Shown: positions 33,627-41,716, numbered from the stretch's first letter. The stretch: 64,000 bases of DNA from Pantoea sp. Lij88 (GCF_030062155.1 NZ_CP118267.1:248001-312000); one strand, 5' to 3'. The notes: a model not told the origin generated them from the sequence alone. Made by a program: numbers and translations.

Positions 33627-33944
33627 ATGATGGTCAGCCCACGCTTTATTCCGCTGGATTCAGGCTATGGGGGGGCTGTGGAAGAAAAACTGTGGCAGGA
33701 AAAAAGCGCCTTTGTCAAGCCTCTGCGCTACGACGGTGAAGAAGATGTGTTTCCGAATTTTGTGCTCAAGGACGTTCCTGGCGTGGATGCGCTGCCGATG
33801 GAAGTTTTTGGCATGAACACGCCTGAGTACCTGCTGCGTATGCAGGAAAAAACCTCTTATTATGAGGCGGAATATGGGGTCGGCCATTGGTGGTCCTGGA
33901 ACGCTGTAGAGAAGTCAGATATGCCGGCATTTCCTTCCGTCTGA
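33627..33944 (+). pseudogene. DUF1173 protein, C-terminal remnant
   Basis: A 105-codon open stretch (PRFIPLDSGYGGAVEEKLWQ, AFVKPLRYDGEEDVFPNFVL, and GVGHWWSWNAVEK) that matches the last quarter of DUF1173 proteins, large proteins of about 400 residues carried by plasmids and integrative elements. The upstream three quarters are absent; the frame instead continues back into the PLD remnant, so a deletion has joined two mobile-element genes. The ATG at 33519 or 33627 need not be used. Confidence 0.6.
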
Positions 33945-34068
33945 AACGGATATTGTTTACCCGCAGGGAGATACGGCTGAATTACCGTATCTTGTTATCC
34001 TGTCACTGACCGTCAGGTTGTCAGGCCTGAACGCGGGAGGTATTGTTTAAGAAGCGTCAGGACGATAA

Positions 34069-34554
34069 ATGAAGCTGAACCTGCAGGAGCTGGCAGTGGA
34101 CACGACTGAAGAACTCAATAACACTTATTTCTACGCAGGCAGACCCAACCTTACCGCTGGTGAGCTCTTTTTCATAATTTTCTGTGAAGAAGTTGCTGAA
34201 CAGCTGGGGGTTGATGACTTCGGCGCGATCGTGGCCATCCTGTCCGGACGTAATGTCCTGACTACCCGCACCAAACCGCGCGATGCTCTAAAGGGAACCT
34301 CCTATGCCTCACGGGCAGCGCGCAGAGTATTTCCGAAAGCCAAATTTCCCTTCGGCATAAAGCTCCCCACCATCGTAGGGGGATACCCGCCCCGGACCGC
34401 GCGTATTCTCTTTACGCATAAGCTCAGCACCTTTGTCGGACGAGCGATACCCTTCGTGGGCTGGGTGATTCTGGCCAGAGACGTTGCCGATATCAGTTTC
34501 AATTCGGTCAGACTGTACAATGCCATCGCCCGCGGGGAGGATAAGATATGGTAG
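34069..34554 (+). CDS. STM2901-family protein
   Basis: A 161-residue protein. VDTTEELNNTYFYAGRPNLT then AGELFFIIFCEEVAEQLGVD, followed by FGAIVAILSGRNVL, is the hallmark of the STM2901 family, first named from a Salmonella gene near SPI-1. A hydrophobic segment AIPFVGWVILARDVADI (about residues 128-145) is also conserved. Function unknown; family members typically sit with DUF1493 genes in genomic islands, as here, where the next gene overlaps by seven bases. Possibly part of an effector or defence module, but nothing in the sequence proves it. Confidence 0.78.
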   Translation: MKLNLQELAVDTTEELNNTYFYAGRPNLTAGELFFIIFCEEVAEQLGVDDFGAIVAILSGRNVLTTRTKPRDALKGTSYASRAARRVFPKAKFPFGIKLPTIVGGYPPRTARILFTHKLSTFVGRAIPFVGWVILARDVADISFNSVRLYNAIARGEDKIW

Positions 34555-34841
34555 ACGACACCCAGTCACGCGTAATGGCACTCATCGAGCCGTGGAACGG
34601 CCGCTCCCTGCTGACGTTCCGGAAAAAAACTCTCACGCCAGAGATGTCGCTCAATCTGGACATGGAGCTGGACCCGGAGGACGCTGCGGAATGCCTTCAG
34701 AACGTCTTCGATGCGTTTGGAATGGATTCTGACCAGGTGACATTCAGCCTCTACTATCCGAAAAACCCGCGCGATGCCATCCCTCTCACTATCGGGATGC
34801 TGATCGAGTCAGTACGTGCCAGACGATGGTGCTATGACTGA
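34548..34841 (+). CDS. DUF1493 family protein
   Basis: A 97-residue acidic protein of the DUF1493 family, small acyl-carrier-like or regulatory proteins of unknown role common in enterobacterial islands. Recognisable parts are LDMELDPEDAAECLQNVFDA and FSLYYPKNPRDAIPLTIGML. It overlaps the STM2901-type gene upstream and the short ORF downstream, so all three are translated together. Confidence 0.78.
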   Translation: MVDDTQSRVMALIEPWNGRSLLTFRKKTLTPEMSLNLDMELDPEDAAECLQNVFDAFGMDSDQVTFSLYYPKNPRDAIPLTIGMLIESVRARRWCYD

Positions 34842-34941
34842 TAAGTCCAGCGAGCAACAGCAGCGTGCGAACGCAGACGCATTAATGGCCGCGCTGGACA
34901 CCATTAATCGCTCGGGGAAGGGTAAAGTGTTTTGTGGTTAA
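34834..34941 (+). CDS. Short ORF coupled to DUF1493 gene
   Basis: An open frame of 35 codons (MTDKSSEQQQRANADALMAA onward) that starts 8 bases before the DUF1493 stop and ends at TAA 34939-34941. It is predicted to be hydrophilic and helical. It could be a genuine small protein or the 5' stub of a third operon gene truncated when the island decayed. Low confidence. Confidence 0.35.
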   Translation: MTDKSSEQQQRANADALMAALDTINRSGKGKVFCG

Positions 34942-35512
34942 GGGAGAAAACAATAGTGTCTTGCAGATAAACCGTGAAATGAAAAGCTGAGAATATTGAA
35001 GGTTTAGTTTCTATATAGGCAGTATAACATTACACTTATAGCAATAACCTCTAAGATAAAAATGATTCTATTGGAATTCATTCGTGCAAGCCAGTTATTA
35101 GATCGCTCTCTTTCATCAGCTTCCCTGATGGCTTTATCGTTATCATCATTCATAAATTACTCTTCCATAGAAATTTTTTATTCTTTCGAATGTTGTATGC
35201 CAAGCCTGTTGGAGTCTTGTAAAACTGAGCTTGATATACTTAAAAATAATAATGCTTTCACCACGCTTTACAACGAGGTTTAAAGATATACTGCTGATTA
35301 ATCGAAGTTGCAGTGTGACATAAAAATATCAAAAGCACTATGAAACATTGTCAGCCATTTCAGGTCTGCATTCTCGCCAGTTTCAATCTGCATTAAGTAC
35401 CGCTTTACAACAACCTGCAGAAAACCTGGCAACTAATCATCTGACAGCTACCAGCCGGTTTTACACACTCTCCACACGGTCCGCAAGATTGCACCTTCTG
35501 ACCGGTAGTTAT
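34942..35512. other. AT-rich spacer in island
   Basis: About 570 bases. An open frame at 35062-35283 (73 codons) has no ribosome site and low-complexity Ser/Leu content, so I do not call it. I see no hairpins or repeats of note. Confidence 0.45.
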
Positions 35513-35803
35513 TTAACGATTCGTTATAGAAATAAAAATTATTGCCAGCCCGGTAAACAGGATTGCAAATATCTTTGTCCTGTTTGCCTGTGTCTCTTTG
35601 ACGGATATATATTTCTTAAGGTCTCTATCCAGCTGGGATTGTTCAGTCTGGGATGGGTCGTCAAACCATAGTCTGTCTTTGAGCTGTGACTGCAGGTCCT
35701 TTATAATACGCGTAATAAAAAACAGATAACCCCAGAACATCAAGGCTATTATAATAGGTATCACTACGCGAATAATGTCTAAAATTGTTGTGGCCTGATT
35801 CAC
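35513..35803 (-). CDS. Small membrane protein of unknown function
   Basis: A 96-residue protein with two membrane helices (IIRVVIPIIIALMFWGYLFF, residues 10-29, and IFAILFTGLAIIFISI, about 78-93) around a charged, coiled central region (LQSQLKDRLWFDDPSQ). It begins with a GTG preceded by AAAGGTAAAAT. I do not recognise the family. Its two-helix hairpin with a cytoplasmic coil is seen in accessory proteins of mobile elements and phages. It lies alone between remnants. Confidence 0.5.
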   Translation of the reverse strand: MNQATTILDIIRVVIPIIIALMFWGYLFFITRIIKDLQSQLKDRLWFDDPSQTEQSQLDRDLKKYISVKETQANRTKIFAILFTGLAIIFISITNR

Positions 35804-35963
35804 ATTTTACCTTTGGAGTTTTGCAGTTCATAAAGGCAATAATAACACCGCTGCTGCTATATAGCACCCTGCCGCTGGCCGGCATCGATAAGGCGTTCAG
35901 GGTAATCGACAGTAAGCGCAGTCTGCCATGCGAACCCTGTAATCCGTCTGACCGCTGCCATAC

Positions 35964-36143
35964 TCAGGATAACGGAATTACGCCACAGAAATATCTGTCA
36001 TGTCCCCGGCCCCCGGTTAATCCGGCAGGTCCCTGTATCTGTACTCGGATGATTTCGAGTTCGCTCACTCCTTCAAAATCCATGTCACGAGGAAGACGAA
36101 TGGCGCGATTGTTGCCGTTTTTAAAAATGTATACGGTTCTCAT
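35964..36143 (-). pseudogene. vapB: VapB antitoxin, 5' fragment
   Basis: The first 33 codons after the ATG at 36143 (RTVYIFKNGNNRAIRLPRD, then FEGVSELEII) match the AbrB-type DNA-binding half of enterobacterial VapB antitoxins (family sequence RTVSIFKNGNNRAIRLPRDL). A perfect ribosome site GGAAGGAG precedes it. After ELEIIR the sequence departs from VapB and soon hits a stop; the toxin-binding tail and the vapC toxin gene are missing. The DNA-binding half might still be made. Confidence 0.65.
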
Positions 36144-36236
36144 GGTTACTCCTTCCGGTCGGATTTCCGACACTGTGCCGATACCGGCTATTTTTTGTGG
36201 CAGAACAGTGCTGCATAGATAAAGCATATCCATTAT

Positions 36237-36302
36237 ATATGCAGATTTAAAGCATATGCATCTGTTAAGTATATGCAGATGCAGGACATATGTATCTGCA
36301 TA
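36237..36302. repeat. Cluster of ATATGCAGAT-type repeats upstream of vapB fragment
   Basis: Direct copies of ATATGCAGAT at 36237 and 36271, with inverted relatives ATGCATCTG at 36256-36264 and ATCTGCATA at 36294-36302, plus GCATAT elements between. Placed 94-160 bases before the vapB start, they look like the antitoxin operator array or leftover plasmid iterons. Confidence 0.5.
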
Positions 36303-36719
36303 ATATATCCTGATTTATCTCTTTTTATCGAAGATCCGAAAAAAGTAATTTTAGAAAGTAATTCCGTCTGTTAATGATGTCAGGATTCTAGCAGGATCTC
36401 GCGATACGGAGCCTCAATGCAAAAAAGCGATGATAAACAGTTTTAAAAGATAAATTATATAATTTTTCTCTGACAAAATAACATGATTTATTCAGTATCT
36501 AACCGAGGCGCCGTTATAAAACGTACAGAAAAAAACACACAAAATATTTAATAAAAATATGTCAAAAAAATTACCCATAATCGCAAAAAGTTATCACAGC
36601 ATTGCGACATAAATATGAATGTTTAATAAAATTTTATGAAGGCATAAATTAATATTGACCTTTATGTCTCCAGACATCAAAAATCACCCTACCTAAATTA
36701 AAAGAACACAGGGAAAACA
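36303..36719. other. Very AT-rich leader before epimerase remnant
   Basis: About 415 bases with many A/T-runs and no ORF. The AT content is far above the flanks and would suit H-NS silencing of foreign DNA. It presumably holds the promoter for the epimerase-aminotransferase-NUDIX-EamA run. Confidence 0.5.
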
Positions 36720-37193
36720 ATGGAAAAGATACTGGTTACAGGTGGTGCAGGTTATATAGGAAGTCATGTTGTAGAAATTTTACTTCAGAATAACAAACAA
36801 GTCCGGGTGCTGGACAATGGCATGTTTGGACTCGGGTCGCTTTATCCCTTTTATGAAAATACTCATTTTGATTTAATAAAGGGTGACCTGAGAAATATGT
36901 CTGATCTTAAAAAATCACTTAAAAATGTTGAGGGTGTGATTCATCTCGGAGGGATTGTTGGTAATCCTGCGTGTAGCTTCGACAAATTAACCTGCCAGGA
37001 TGTCAATGTGACAGCCACAGAACGCCTTGCCGGTGCATCAGCAGAAGCCGGCATCAGCAGGTTTGTATTTGCATCAAGCTGCAGTGTTTACGGTTATGGG
37101 GATAATCTTTTTACAGAAGAGTCCGAACTTAACCCAGTAGACTATTACGCAGAGAGTAAAATTTCTGGTGAGGAACCGTTCCTGACAATGTGA
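36720..37193 (+). pseudogene. NAD-dependent sugar epimerase, 3'-truncated
   Basis: The first 157 codons of an extended SDR (GalE/RfbB type, usually 300 or more residues). The Rossmann motif TGGAGYIGSHVVEILLQ is at residues 7-23, the catalytic serine pair in FASSCSVYGYG and the Tyr-Lys pair in YYAESK near the end. The nucleotide-sugar binding half is absent: four codons after the YxxxK helix the frame stops within a junction to an aminotransferase tail. It is therefore a deletion remnant, not a functional enzyme. Confidence 0.8.
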
Positions 37194-37480
37194 AAACCAC
37201 TTATAAAGACCTGTCGATCGCTGTCGATGCAAATCGCTTCGGCTGCAACAGGGACAAACTGGCTGAAGTACTGCTGGACATGGGAATTCCCACGCGAAAA
37301 TACTTCTATCCGGCGCTGCATGAAATGAAAGCTTTCCGTAAGTACTCCCACACGCCTCTCCCCGTCACGGAAAGTATAGCGAGGAGTATCCTTTGTCTTC
37401 CTTTATATCCTGATCTTTCAACAGAGGATGCCGAAAAGGTGGCCCGAGCAATACGTACGGTTCAGGAACATCATTCATAA
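37190..37480 (+). pseudogene. DegT/DnrJ/EryC1/StrS aminotransferase, C-terminal fragment
   Basis: An open stretch whose 90 residues match the end of sugar aminotransferases: FGCNRDKLAEVLLDMGIPTR then KYFYPALHEMKAF, followed by LPVTESIARSILCLPLYPDL. The PLP-lysine domain (about 280 residues) is missing. It abuts the truncated epimerase exactly, so one deletion removed the end of the epimerase gene and the beginning of this one, and any genes between. Together they indicate a former amino-sugar pathway. Confidence 0.8.
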
Positions 37481-37493
37481 CTACGGGTACAGC

Positions 37494-37943
37494 ATGTCAT
37501 ACGTAAAACATATCAGAAGCATGATAGGCCATCAGCTTCTGCTTTTGGCAGGAGCTAACGTTATTATCCTGGACAAGCATCAACATGTGCTGCTGCAACT
37601 TCGCACAGACGGAAGCTGGGGACTTCCTGGCGGACTGCTTGAACCAGGAGAATCACTGGAACAGACGGCAATCCGTGAGGTAAAAGAAGAAACCAACATC
37701 GATATTCATGAGTTGCATCACCTGAATGTGTTTTCTGGCCCTGAATATACCTTTACTCTGAAAAATAAAGATGTGATTAATGTCATTACCTCTCTTTATT
37801 ATTCAGCAGACTGGTCCGGAGAAATAATCAACGATCCGGAAGAGGGCCAAGCGCTTGAATTTTTCAGTCTGAATAACCTCCCGGATACCATGGATGATGA
37901 GTATTTACACTATCTGCGATATTATCTGGAAAGGAAATGTTAA
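37494..37943 (+). CDS. NUDIX hydrolase
   Basis: A 149-residue NUDIX protein, which hydrolyses a nucleoside diphosphate linked to another group. The NUDIX box is complete: G in GGLLEPGESLEQTAIREVKEE with both catalytic glutamates. I chose the ATG at 37494 (MSYVKHIRSMIGH). The N-terminal YVKHIRSMIGHQLLLLAGAN and the end LPDTMDDEYLHYLRYYLE resemble the MutT-type proteins next to natural-product or surface-sugar genes. It lies 13 bases after the aminotransferase fragment and 1 base before the EamA gene, so it was part of that operon and is still intact. Confidence 0.88.
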   Translation: MSYVKHIRSMIGHQLLLLAGANVIILDKHQHVLLQLRTDGSWGLPGGLLEPGESLEQTAIREVKEETNIDIHELHHLNVFSGPEYTFTLKNKDVINVITSLYYSADWSGEIINDPEEGQALEFFSLNNLPDTMDDEYLHYLRYYLERKC

Positions 37944-37944
37944 A

Positions 37945-38826
37945 ATGGATCAGTCTGAATCGCATTCTGACGATTTATTGATACGGGCTTCGGCCCGTTT
38001 TACATCAAAAAATTCGACCTTATTCATCGCTTTGCTTTCGTTATTTCTGTACATGGGGTCTGACTTTCTATCAAAATTGCTTCTAAGCAACGTTTCTATT
38101 GCATGGATAGCACTTTTCCGTTTTAGCTACGGGTTGCCTCTTTTGTTTTTTTGCAAACGAGATGCTTTTAAAAGCTGTAAAGCTTTAACTTTCGCAGGCG
38201 CTAACGTAATCAATTCCGTATGCGGAGTTTATGCCATTGTAGCAGGCAGTCTGTCGGGCTTTGCACTGGCGGGACAATTAAGGCCCGTTTTCCTGATTTT
38301 ATTTAGCGCAATTATTTTTAAAGTGAGTTACAGTTCAAAGTCCTGGCTATTATTCCTTTTGATAATGTCAATCAGTTTTTTGATATTCAGTATGGATAAT
38401 AACATTGGCCTCTACGCAAATTACATTTACATCCTTAGCGTGGCCTTACAGGCATTTGTTTTCGCTGGATTAAGCCGTGAAAAAGATAGTCTCATTAGTT
38501 ATCTTGCAGTTTATAATTTTTGCGGATTTATTCTGACTTTTATTTATATTTTGTATAATCAAATCCCGGCTCCGGACGCGATTAAATTTAACTGGATGGC
38601 TGTCAGTGGGGCGCTGGCAATGGCCGCGAGCATTCTCAATATTATTTCCCTCTCAACATCATTCAGGCTTGAAGTTAGCTCAGTTAGTTATATCAGGCTT
38701 CCTCTGACACTCCTTCTTTCAGGTCTGTTTATGGGGGAGGAAATTCTGTCATTAACATGGCTATGCTGTATATCTGTTCTCTGTCTCGTATATTTACTGA
38801 GCAAAACTTCAGCCAGGAATCAGTAA
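37945..38826 (+). CDS. EamA (DMT superfamily) transporter
   Basis: A 293-residue inner-membrane protein with ten predicted helices and the internal two-fold repeat of drug/metabolite transporters (FLYMGSDFLSKLLLSNVSIA at the first repeat, AMAASILNIISLSTSF in the second). I chose the ATG at 37945, one base after the NUDIX stop. The N-terminal 20 residues are hydrophilic (MDQSESHSDDLLIRASARF). Low GC like the rest of the island. It may export the product of the broken amino-sugar pathway, an inference from position only. Confidence 0.85.
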   Translation: MDQSESHSDDLLIRASARFTSKNSTLFIALLSLFLYMGSDFLSKLLLSNVSIAWIALFRFSYGLPLLFFCKRDAFKSCKALTFAGANVINSVCGVYAIVAGSLSGFALAGQLRPVFLILFSAIIFKVSYSSKSWLLFLLIMSISFLIFSMDNNIGLYANYIYILSVALQAFVFAGLSREKDSLISYLAVYNFCGFILTFIYILYNQIPAPDAIKFNWMAVSGALAMAASILNIISLSTSFRLEVSSVSYIRLPLTLLLSGLFMGEEILSLTWLCCISVLCLVYLLSKTSARNQ

Positions 38827-38840
38827 GCCCGGTTCGCTGT

Positions 38841-38874
38841 GTAACCCTGGTACTGAACAAAGTGTCAGGGTTAC
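38841..38874 (+). terminator. Probable terminator after EamA gene
   Basis: Perfect 9-bp arms GTAACCCTG and CAGGGTTAC with a 16-base loop, 15 bases after the stop codon, followed by GCTCTTTAG. It would end the epimerase-to-EamA transcript. Confidence 0.5.
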
Positions 38875-39768
38875 GCTCTTTAGTACTGGTAGTGATTCAG
38901 TGGCACTTTTTACGTCACTTTAAGTTCAGAATTTCAAGTAGCAGATGAGCAATCGCTTAAGTCATCTTAAATTATATCAGCTACTAATACCTGTGATGTG
39001 TCAGCGCAGTGTGCCCGCTACTCGCTTACATTGGCAATTTTTTCAGACGCCCTATATATCTGATTGTTAGTTGCCGGGTTTGCGTAAGCCAATTTTCTGC
39101 CTGCGCGCAGTTATCGGGACTTGCACGGTTTTATCACAGAAACACACCTCTGGATCTTCTAAGCTATTTTATTGCCGTCATACACCTTTTCTGCCTGCAG
39201 GCTGACTTTTTGTCTTATCCACTGCGTTAAGCAACATTTTGTTTGTTAATTCTCAGAGTTCCGGAAAGTACCAGAACCGAATCTCAGGGTACTGGCGGCG
39301 CTTTTCTGCGCAGGTCACTATCTGTAGTGACTATGTCAGTTGTTCTGGCTACCAGATGTAGGGTTCTGGCTGCGGAGGGGCTCTGACAAAGCGGGCTTTG
39401 ACCCGCCCCGCCGCCGTGCTGTGCTTCCGGTTACTGCCGTATCGGTAAGAAGTCGGATCATGCCGGTAAGGGCGTCCGATAATTGCGAGTAGGTTATATA
39501 AGCAGCCTATTGGGTAACCAGAGGTAAAATAATCACGCTCCTATTAGCTTTCATCAATTTTTACTTACATTAAGTAATTCAGCCTTTATGTAAGGACGCT
39601 ATGAATTCTCCAGAGGATAGTTACGTTAGAATCTATGAAAGCTCATAATGATTTCAGCTCCGCGCTGGAGAAGATTCGGAACGCCGTCGCATCATCCCGA
39701 AAGGAGGGATACAGAGTTCGCGAAAGACACGGCGCTGAACATTCTCAGCCGTAAGTATGCGCAGTTTC
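38875..39768. other. Non-coding right arm of island
   Basis: About 890 bases without a supported gene. Composition shifts from AT-rich to a GC-richer block at 39280-39500. A 39-codon frame at 39635-39754 (KAHNDFSSALEKIRNAVASS and on) abuts the repeat and may be a fragment of another gene cut at the repeat boundary. No integrase, transposase or terminal inverted repeat was seen. Confidence 0.45.
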
Positions 39769-39950
39769 CGCAGCCGCTCGACCAGCAGATGCAAAATGTC
39801 ATTGAAGGCGGTAATTCTGACTATGCGCTGCAAAAAATAGCGTATAAAGCGGGACTGGGCCGCAGCGTGATTAGCCGCTGGCAGCAACTGACGCCCGATG
39901 AGCAGCAGCGCGCCGCGCAGGATGACAATGCCTGCCAGCAATTGCTGAAG
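39769..39950 (+). repeat. Right copy of 182-bp direct repeat bounding an island
   Basis: Near-identical to 33059-33240 (4 substitutions, no gaps by eye). It contains codons for the last 60 residues of the small membrane protein, still open and ending at the natural stop (39954-39956), but without the membrane helix. The 5' junction is abrupt. Confidence 0.95.
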
Positions 39951-39998
39951 CACTAAGCGATGGCGGAACTTGTTCATTCAAATAGTGAAGGAGAAAAT

Positions 39999-40376
39999 AT
40001 GACCCTGCCAGAACGCAAAAATTATCCGCAACTGGGCGAAGTCAAAGCGCCGTATGTCCATGCCGTTAAACATGGCGCGACGCTGTATGTCTCCGGGCTG
40101 ACGGCCTTCGGGACAGCAGCTCAGCAGGGCGATATCGCTGAACAGGCAGAAGCCATCTTTTAACAACTCAAGTCTGTTGCCGCAGCTGAAAATACGTCAC
40201 TCGCAGCGCTGCTGAAGGTCACGATATTTATTACCTCTTTCACAGAGATCACCGCGCTGCGGGAAGTACTTTATCGCCATTATGGCGAACATCTGCCCGC
40301 CAGCTCGCTGGTTCAAATCAGCGGACTTTTCTCCGCTGACCTGCGCATTGAGATCGAGGCAATTTTTGCCCTTTGA
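39999..40376 (+). pseudogene. RidA-family (YjgF/Rid) gene with in-frame nonsense codon
   Basis: A 125-codon RidA-like gene (2-iminobutanoate deaminase fold). The start has GAAGGAG upstream; VHAVKHGATLYVSGLTAFGT and the end SSLVQISGLFSADLRIEIEA IFAL match Rid proteins, including the late IEIEA that carries the catalytic region. At 40161-40163 the codon is TAA where CAA (Gln) would fit (EAIF-stop-QLKSVAAAEN), with the rest of the frame fully intact. One C-to-T change explains it. So this is a recent pseudogene, or a sequencing error. Confidence 0.8.
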
Positions 40377-40401
40377 TTAGCAGACCGCGATCTCCCCGCG
40401 A

Positions 40402-40929
40402 CTACAGCCGGAGATCTGAAGCCGCTGAACCGCGCGCCAGATAACCGATGCGATAGACCTCAGGCTCGCCGGAGGGTCGCTGCTGCAATGCGTCAATGTT
40501 TACGCCCTGCCAGCGGGTCAGATCCCAGGCGCTTAAGCCTGCTGTTGTTGGCAGGGCTGCAAGGTCAGAATGCGGTGCAATCGTCCAGCGGCTCAGGGTC
40601 AAAAAGCGGGCTTCGGCCAGGTCCGGGAGGTGGGTCTGCCCTTCCAGCGCCAGCCAGCTTTCGATGATCGGCCAGCCAAAATCCCTGACCAGCGTCGCGA
40701 AGCCAGGACTTTGCAGGAATCGCTGCAGGCCACTCGCGTCCCGCCAGAAATAAATTGGGGCATAACGATTTTCATTCGGTCCGCCATCTTCACGGCAGGC
40801 GAAGAGATATGCCTTGGCCACCAGCCCCGGAAAGCCATCAAGCCGCGCACCGTTCAGCCTGATACGCTGTTCAATGATGCCCATGTCGTAGTCAGCGGGC
40901 AGAGTAAAACGATAGTGCATGATGATCAT
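40402..40929 (-). CDS. DUF4865 family protein
   Basis: A 175-residue protein of the DUF4865 family (MHYRFTLPADYDMGIIEQRI at the start, GLVAKAYLFACREDGGPNEN and YAPIYFWRDASGLQRFLQSP inside). The dimeric alpha/beta-barrel-like N-half recalls monooxygenase (ABM) folds, but no reaction is known. It is third in a translationally coupled operon with a tautomerase and a carboxymuconolactone decarboxylase-like gene (four-base overlap at 40926), all divergent from a LysR gene. The set is probably a small detoxification pathway for a reactive carbonyl or aromatic compound. Confidence 0.85.
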   Translation of the reverse strand: MIIMHYRFTLPADYDMGIIEQRIRLNGARLDGFPGLVAKAYLFACREDGGPNENRYAPIYFWRDASGLQRFLQSPGFATLVRDFGWPIIESWLALEGQTHLPDLAEARFLTLSRWTIAPHSDLAALPTTAGLSAWDLTRWQGVNIDALQQRPSGEPEVYRIGYLARGSAASDLRL

Positions 40930-41315
40930 AACGCCTCCTGTGCCAGCATCCGGCCGCCGCTAAAACTCCACTCTTCCGTGCTGTTGAACTGAATAATGAT
41001 CATTACATCGTCAGGATCGATCGCCATCTCCGTCTGAAGCGCCGCGCAGAGTGAATGATAAAACCGTTGCTTCTGATGCCGGGATCGCGGTCGGCCGGCC
41101 AGCACCTGAAACAGCACGAAATTATCGCTGCGCCCGCCGCTGAGATAGTGACGATCAAACACCCGCTGACCGGCAGGAAGCATCTCAATCACCTGAAAGC
41201 AATCATGCTCAGGCACGTCAAACTCCGCCACCAACGCCTGCTGAAGCAGCGCCGAGAGCTGATGCAGGGCCGCCTCGCTATACCCCTGACGCAACGTAAT
41301 TCGGGTGAACGGCAT
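40926..41315 (-). CDS. Tautomerase family protein
   Basis: A 129-residue member of the tautomerase superfamily (4-oxalocrotonate tautomerase/MIF fold). The catalytic proline follows the initiator Met (MPFTRITLRQGYS), and the internal second beta-alpha-beta unit (FVLFQVLAGRPRSRHQKQRF onwards) is present. Family members interconvert keto and enol forms or dehalogenate small acids in the cytoplasm. It starts one base after, and overlaps with, the CMD gene, and overlaps the DUF4865 gene. Substrate unknown. Confidence 0.9.
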   Translation of the reverse strand: MPFTRITLRQGYSEAALHQLSALLQQALVAEFDVPEHDCFQVIEMLPAGQRVFDRHYLSGGRSDNFVLFQVLAGRPRSRHQKQRFYHSLCAALQTEMAIDPDDVMIIIQFNSTEEWSFSGGRMLAQEAL

Positions 41316-41620
41316 CAGTGGTTCTCCTCCAGATAGCTCAGCGCGGTAACGGCGGCGGGCCAGCCTGCGTAAAACGCCAGATGGGTGAAGCTCTCTGCCA
41401 GCTCATCCTGCGTCAGCCCATTCTGGCGGGCGAATTCGATGTGCCACGGCAACTGCTGGACGCGCCCCAGCGCTGTTAAGGTTGCCAGCGTCAGCAGGCT
41501 GCGTTCGCGGGGTGACAGTCCATCGCGCTGCCAGATATCGTCAAACAGCACCTGCTGTGTCAGTTCAGCCAGTTTTGGCGCGCGCTGCGCCAGTGTTTCC
41601 CGATCCAGTGATTTTTTCAT
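41315..41620 (-). CDS. Carboxymuconolactone decarboxylase (CMD)-family protein
   Basis: A 101-residue all-helical CMD-family protein, first gene of the operon. The family core is LSPRERSLLTLATLTALGRV then LPWHIEFARQNGLTQDELAE, and the C-terminal LAFYAGWPAAVTAL. The Cys pair of AhpD-type peroxidases is absent, so it is of the CMD/YurZ type with an unknown reaction. I chose the ATG at 41620 (GGAG upstream) over an ATG 11 codons earlier. It shares a 96-base divergent promoter region with the LysR gene. Confidence 0.9.
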   Translation of the reverse strand: MKKSLDRETLAQRAPKLAELTQQVLFDDIWQRDGLSPRERSLLTLATLTALGRVQQLPWHIEFARQNGLTQDELAESFTHLAFYAGWPAAVTALSYLEENH

Positions 41621-41716
41621 TGCACACTCCTCAGTCGTCAGAGAGAGTGTCACTCAGGACATCAGTCCTGAAAATCAAATTAATCAGCACTTACCATCCG
41701 CTTTTACAGGACGCTT

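Noticed and set aside
35062..35283. 73-codon frame in the island
   Set aside because: Low-complexity Ser/Leu content and no ribosome site; typical of AT-rich non-coding DNA.
35785..36222. 145-codon plus-strand frame with a hydrophobic start and cysteines
   Set aside because: Runs antisense through the well-supported vapB fragment. A stretch around 35833-36020 looks faintly like a secreted protein but has no good start.
36237..36302. CRISPR-like array
   Set aside because: The repeated units are about 10 bases, irregularly spaced and partly inverted, with no spacer structure or cas genes.
33059..39950. Phage or integrative-element attachment sites
   Set aside because: The direct repeat is 182 bp, far longer than a core att site, is not at a tRNA, and no integrase gene lies between the copies.
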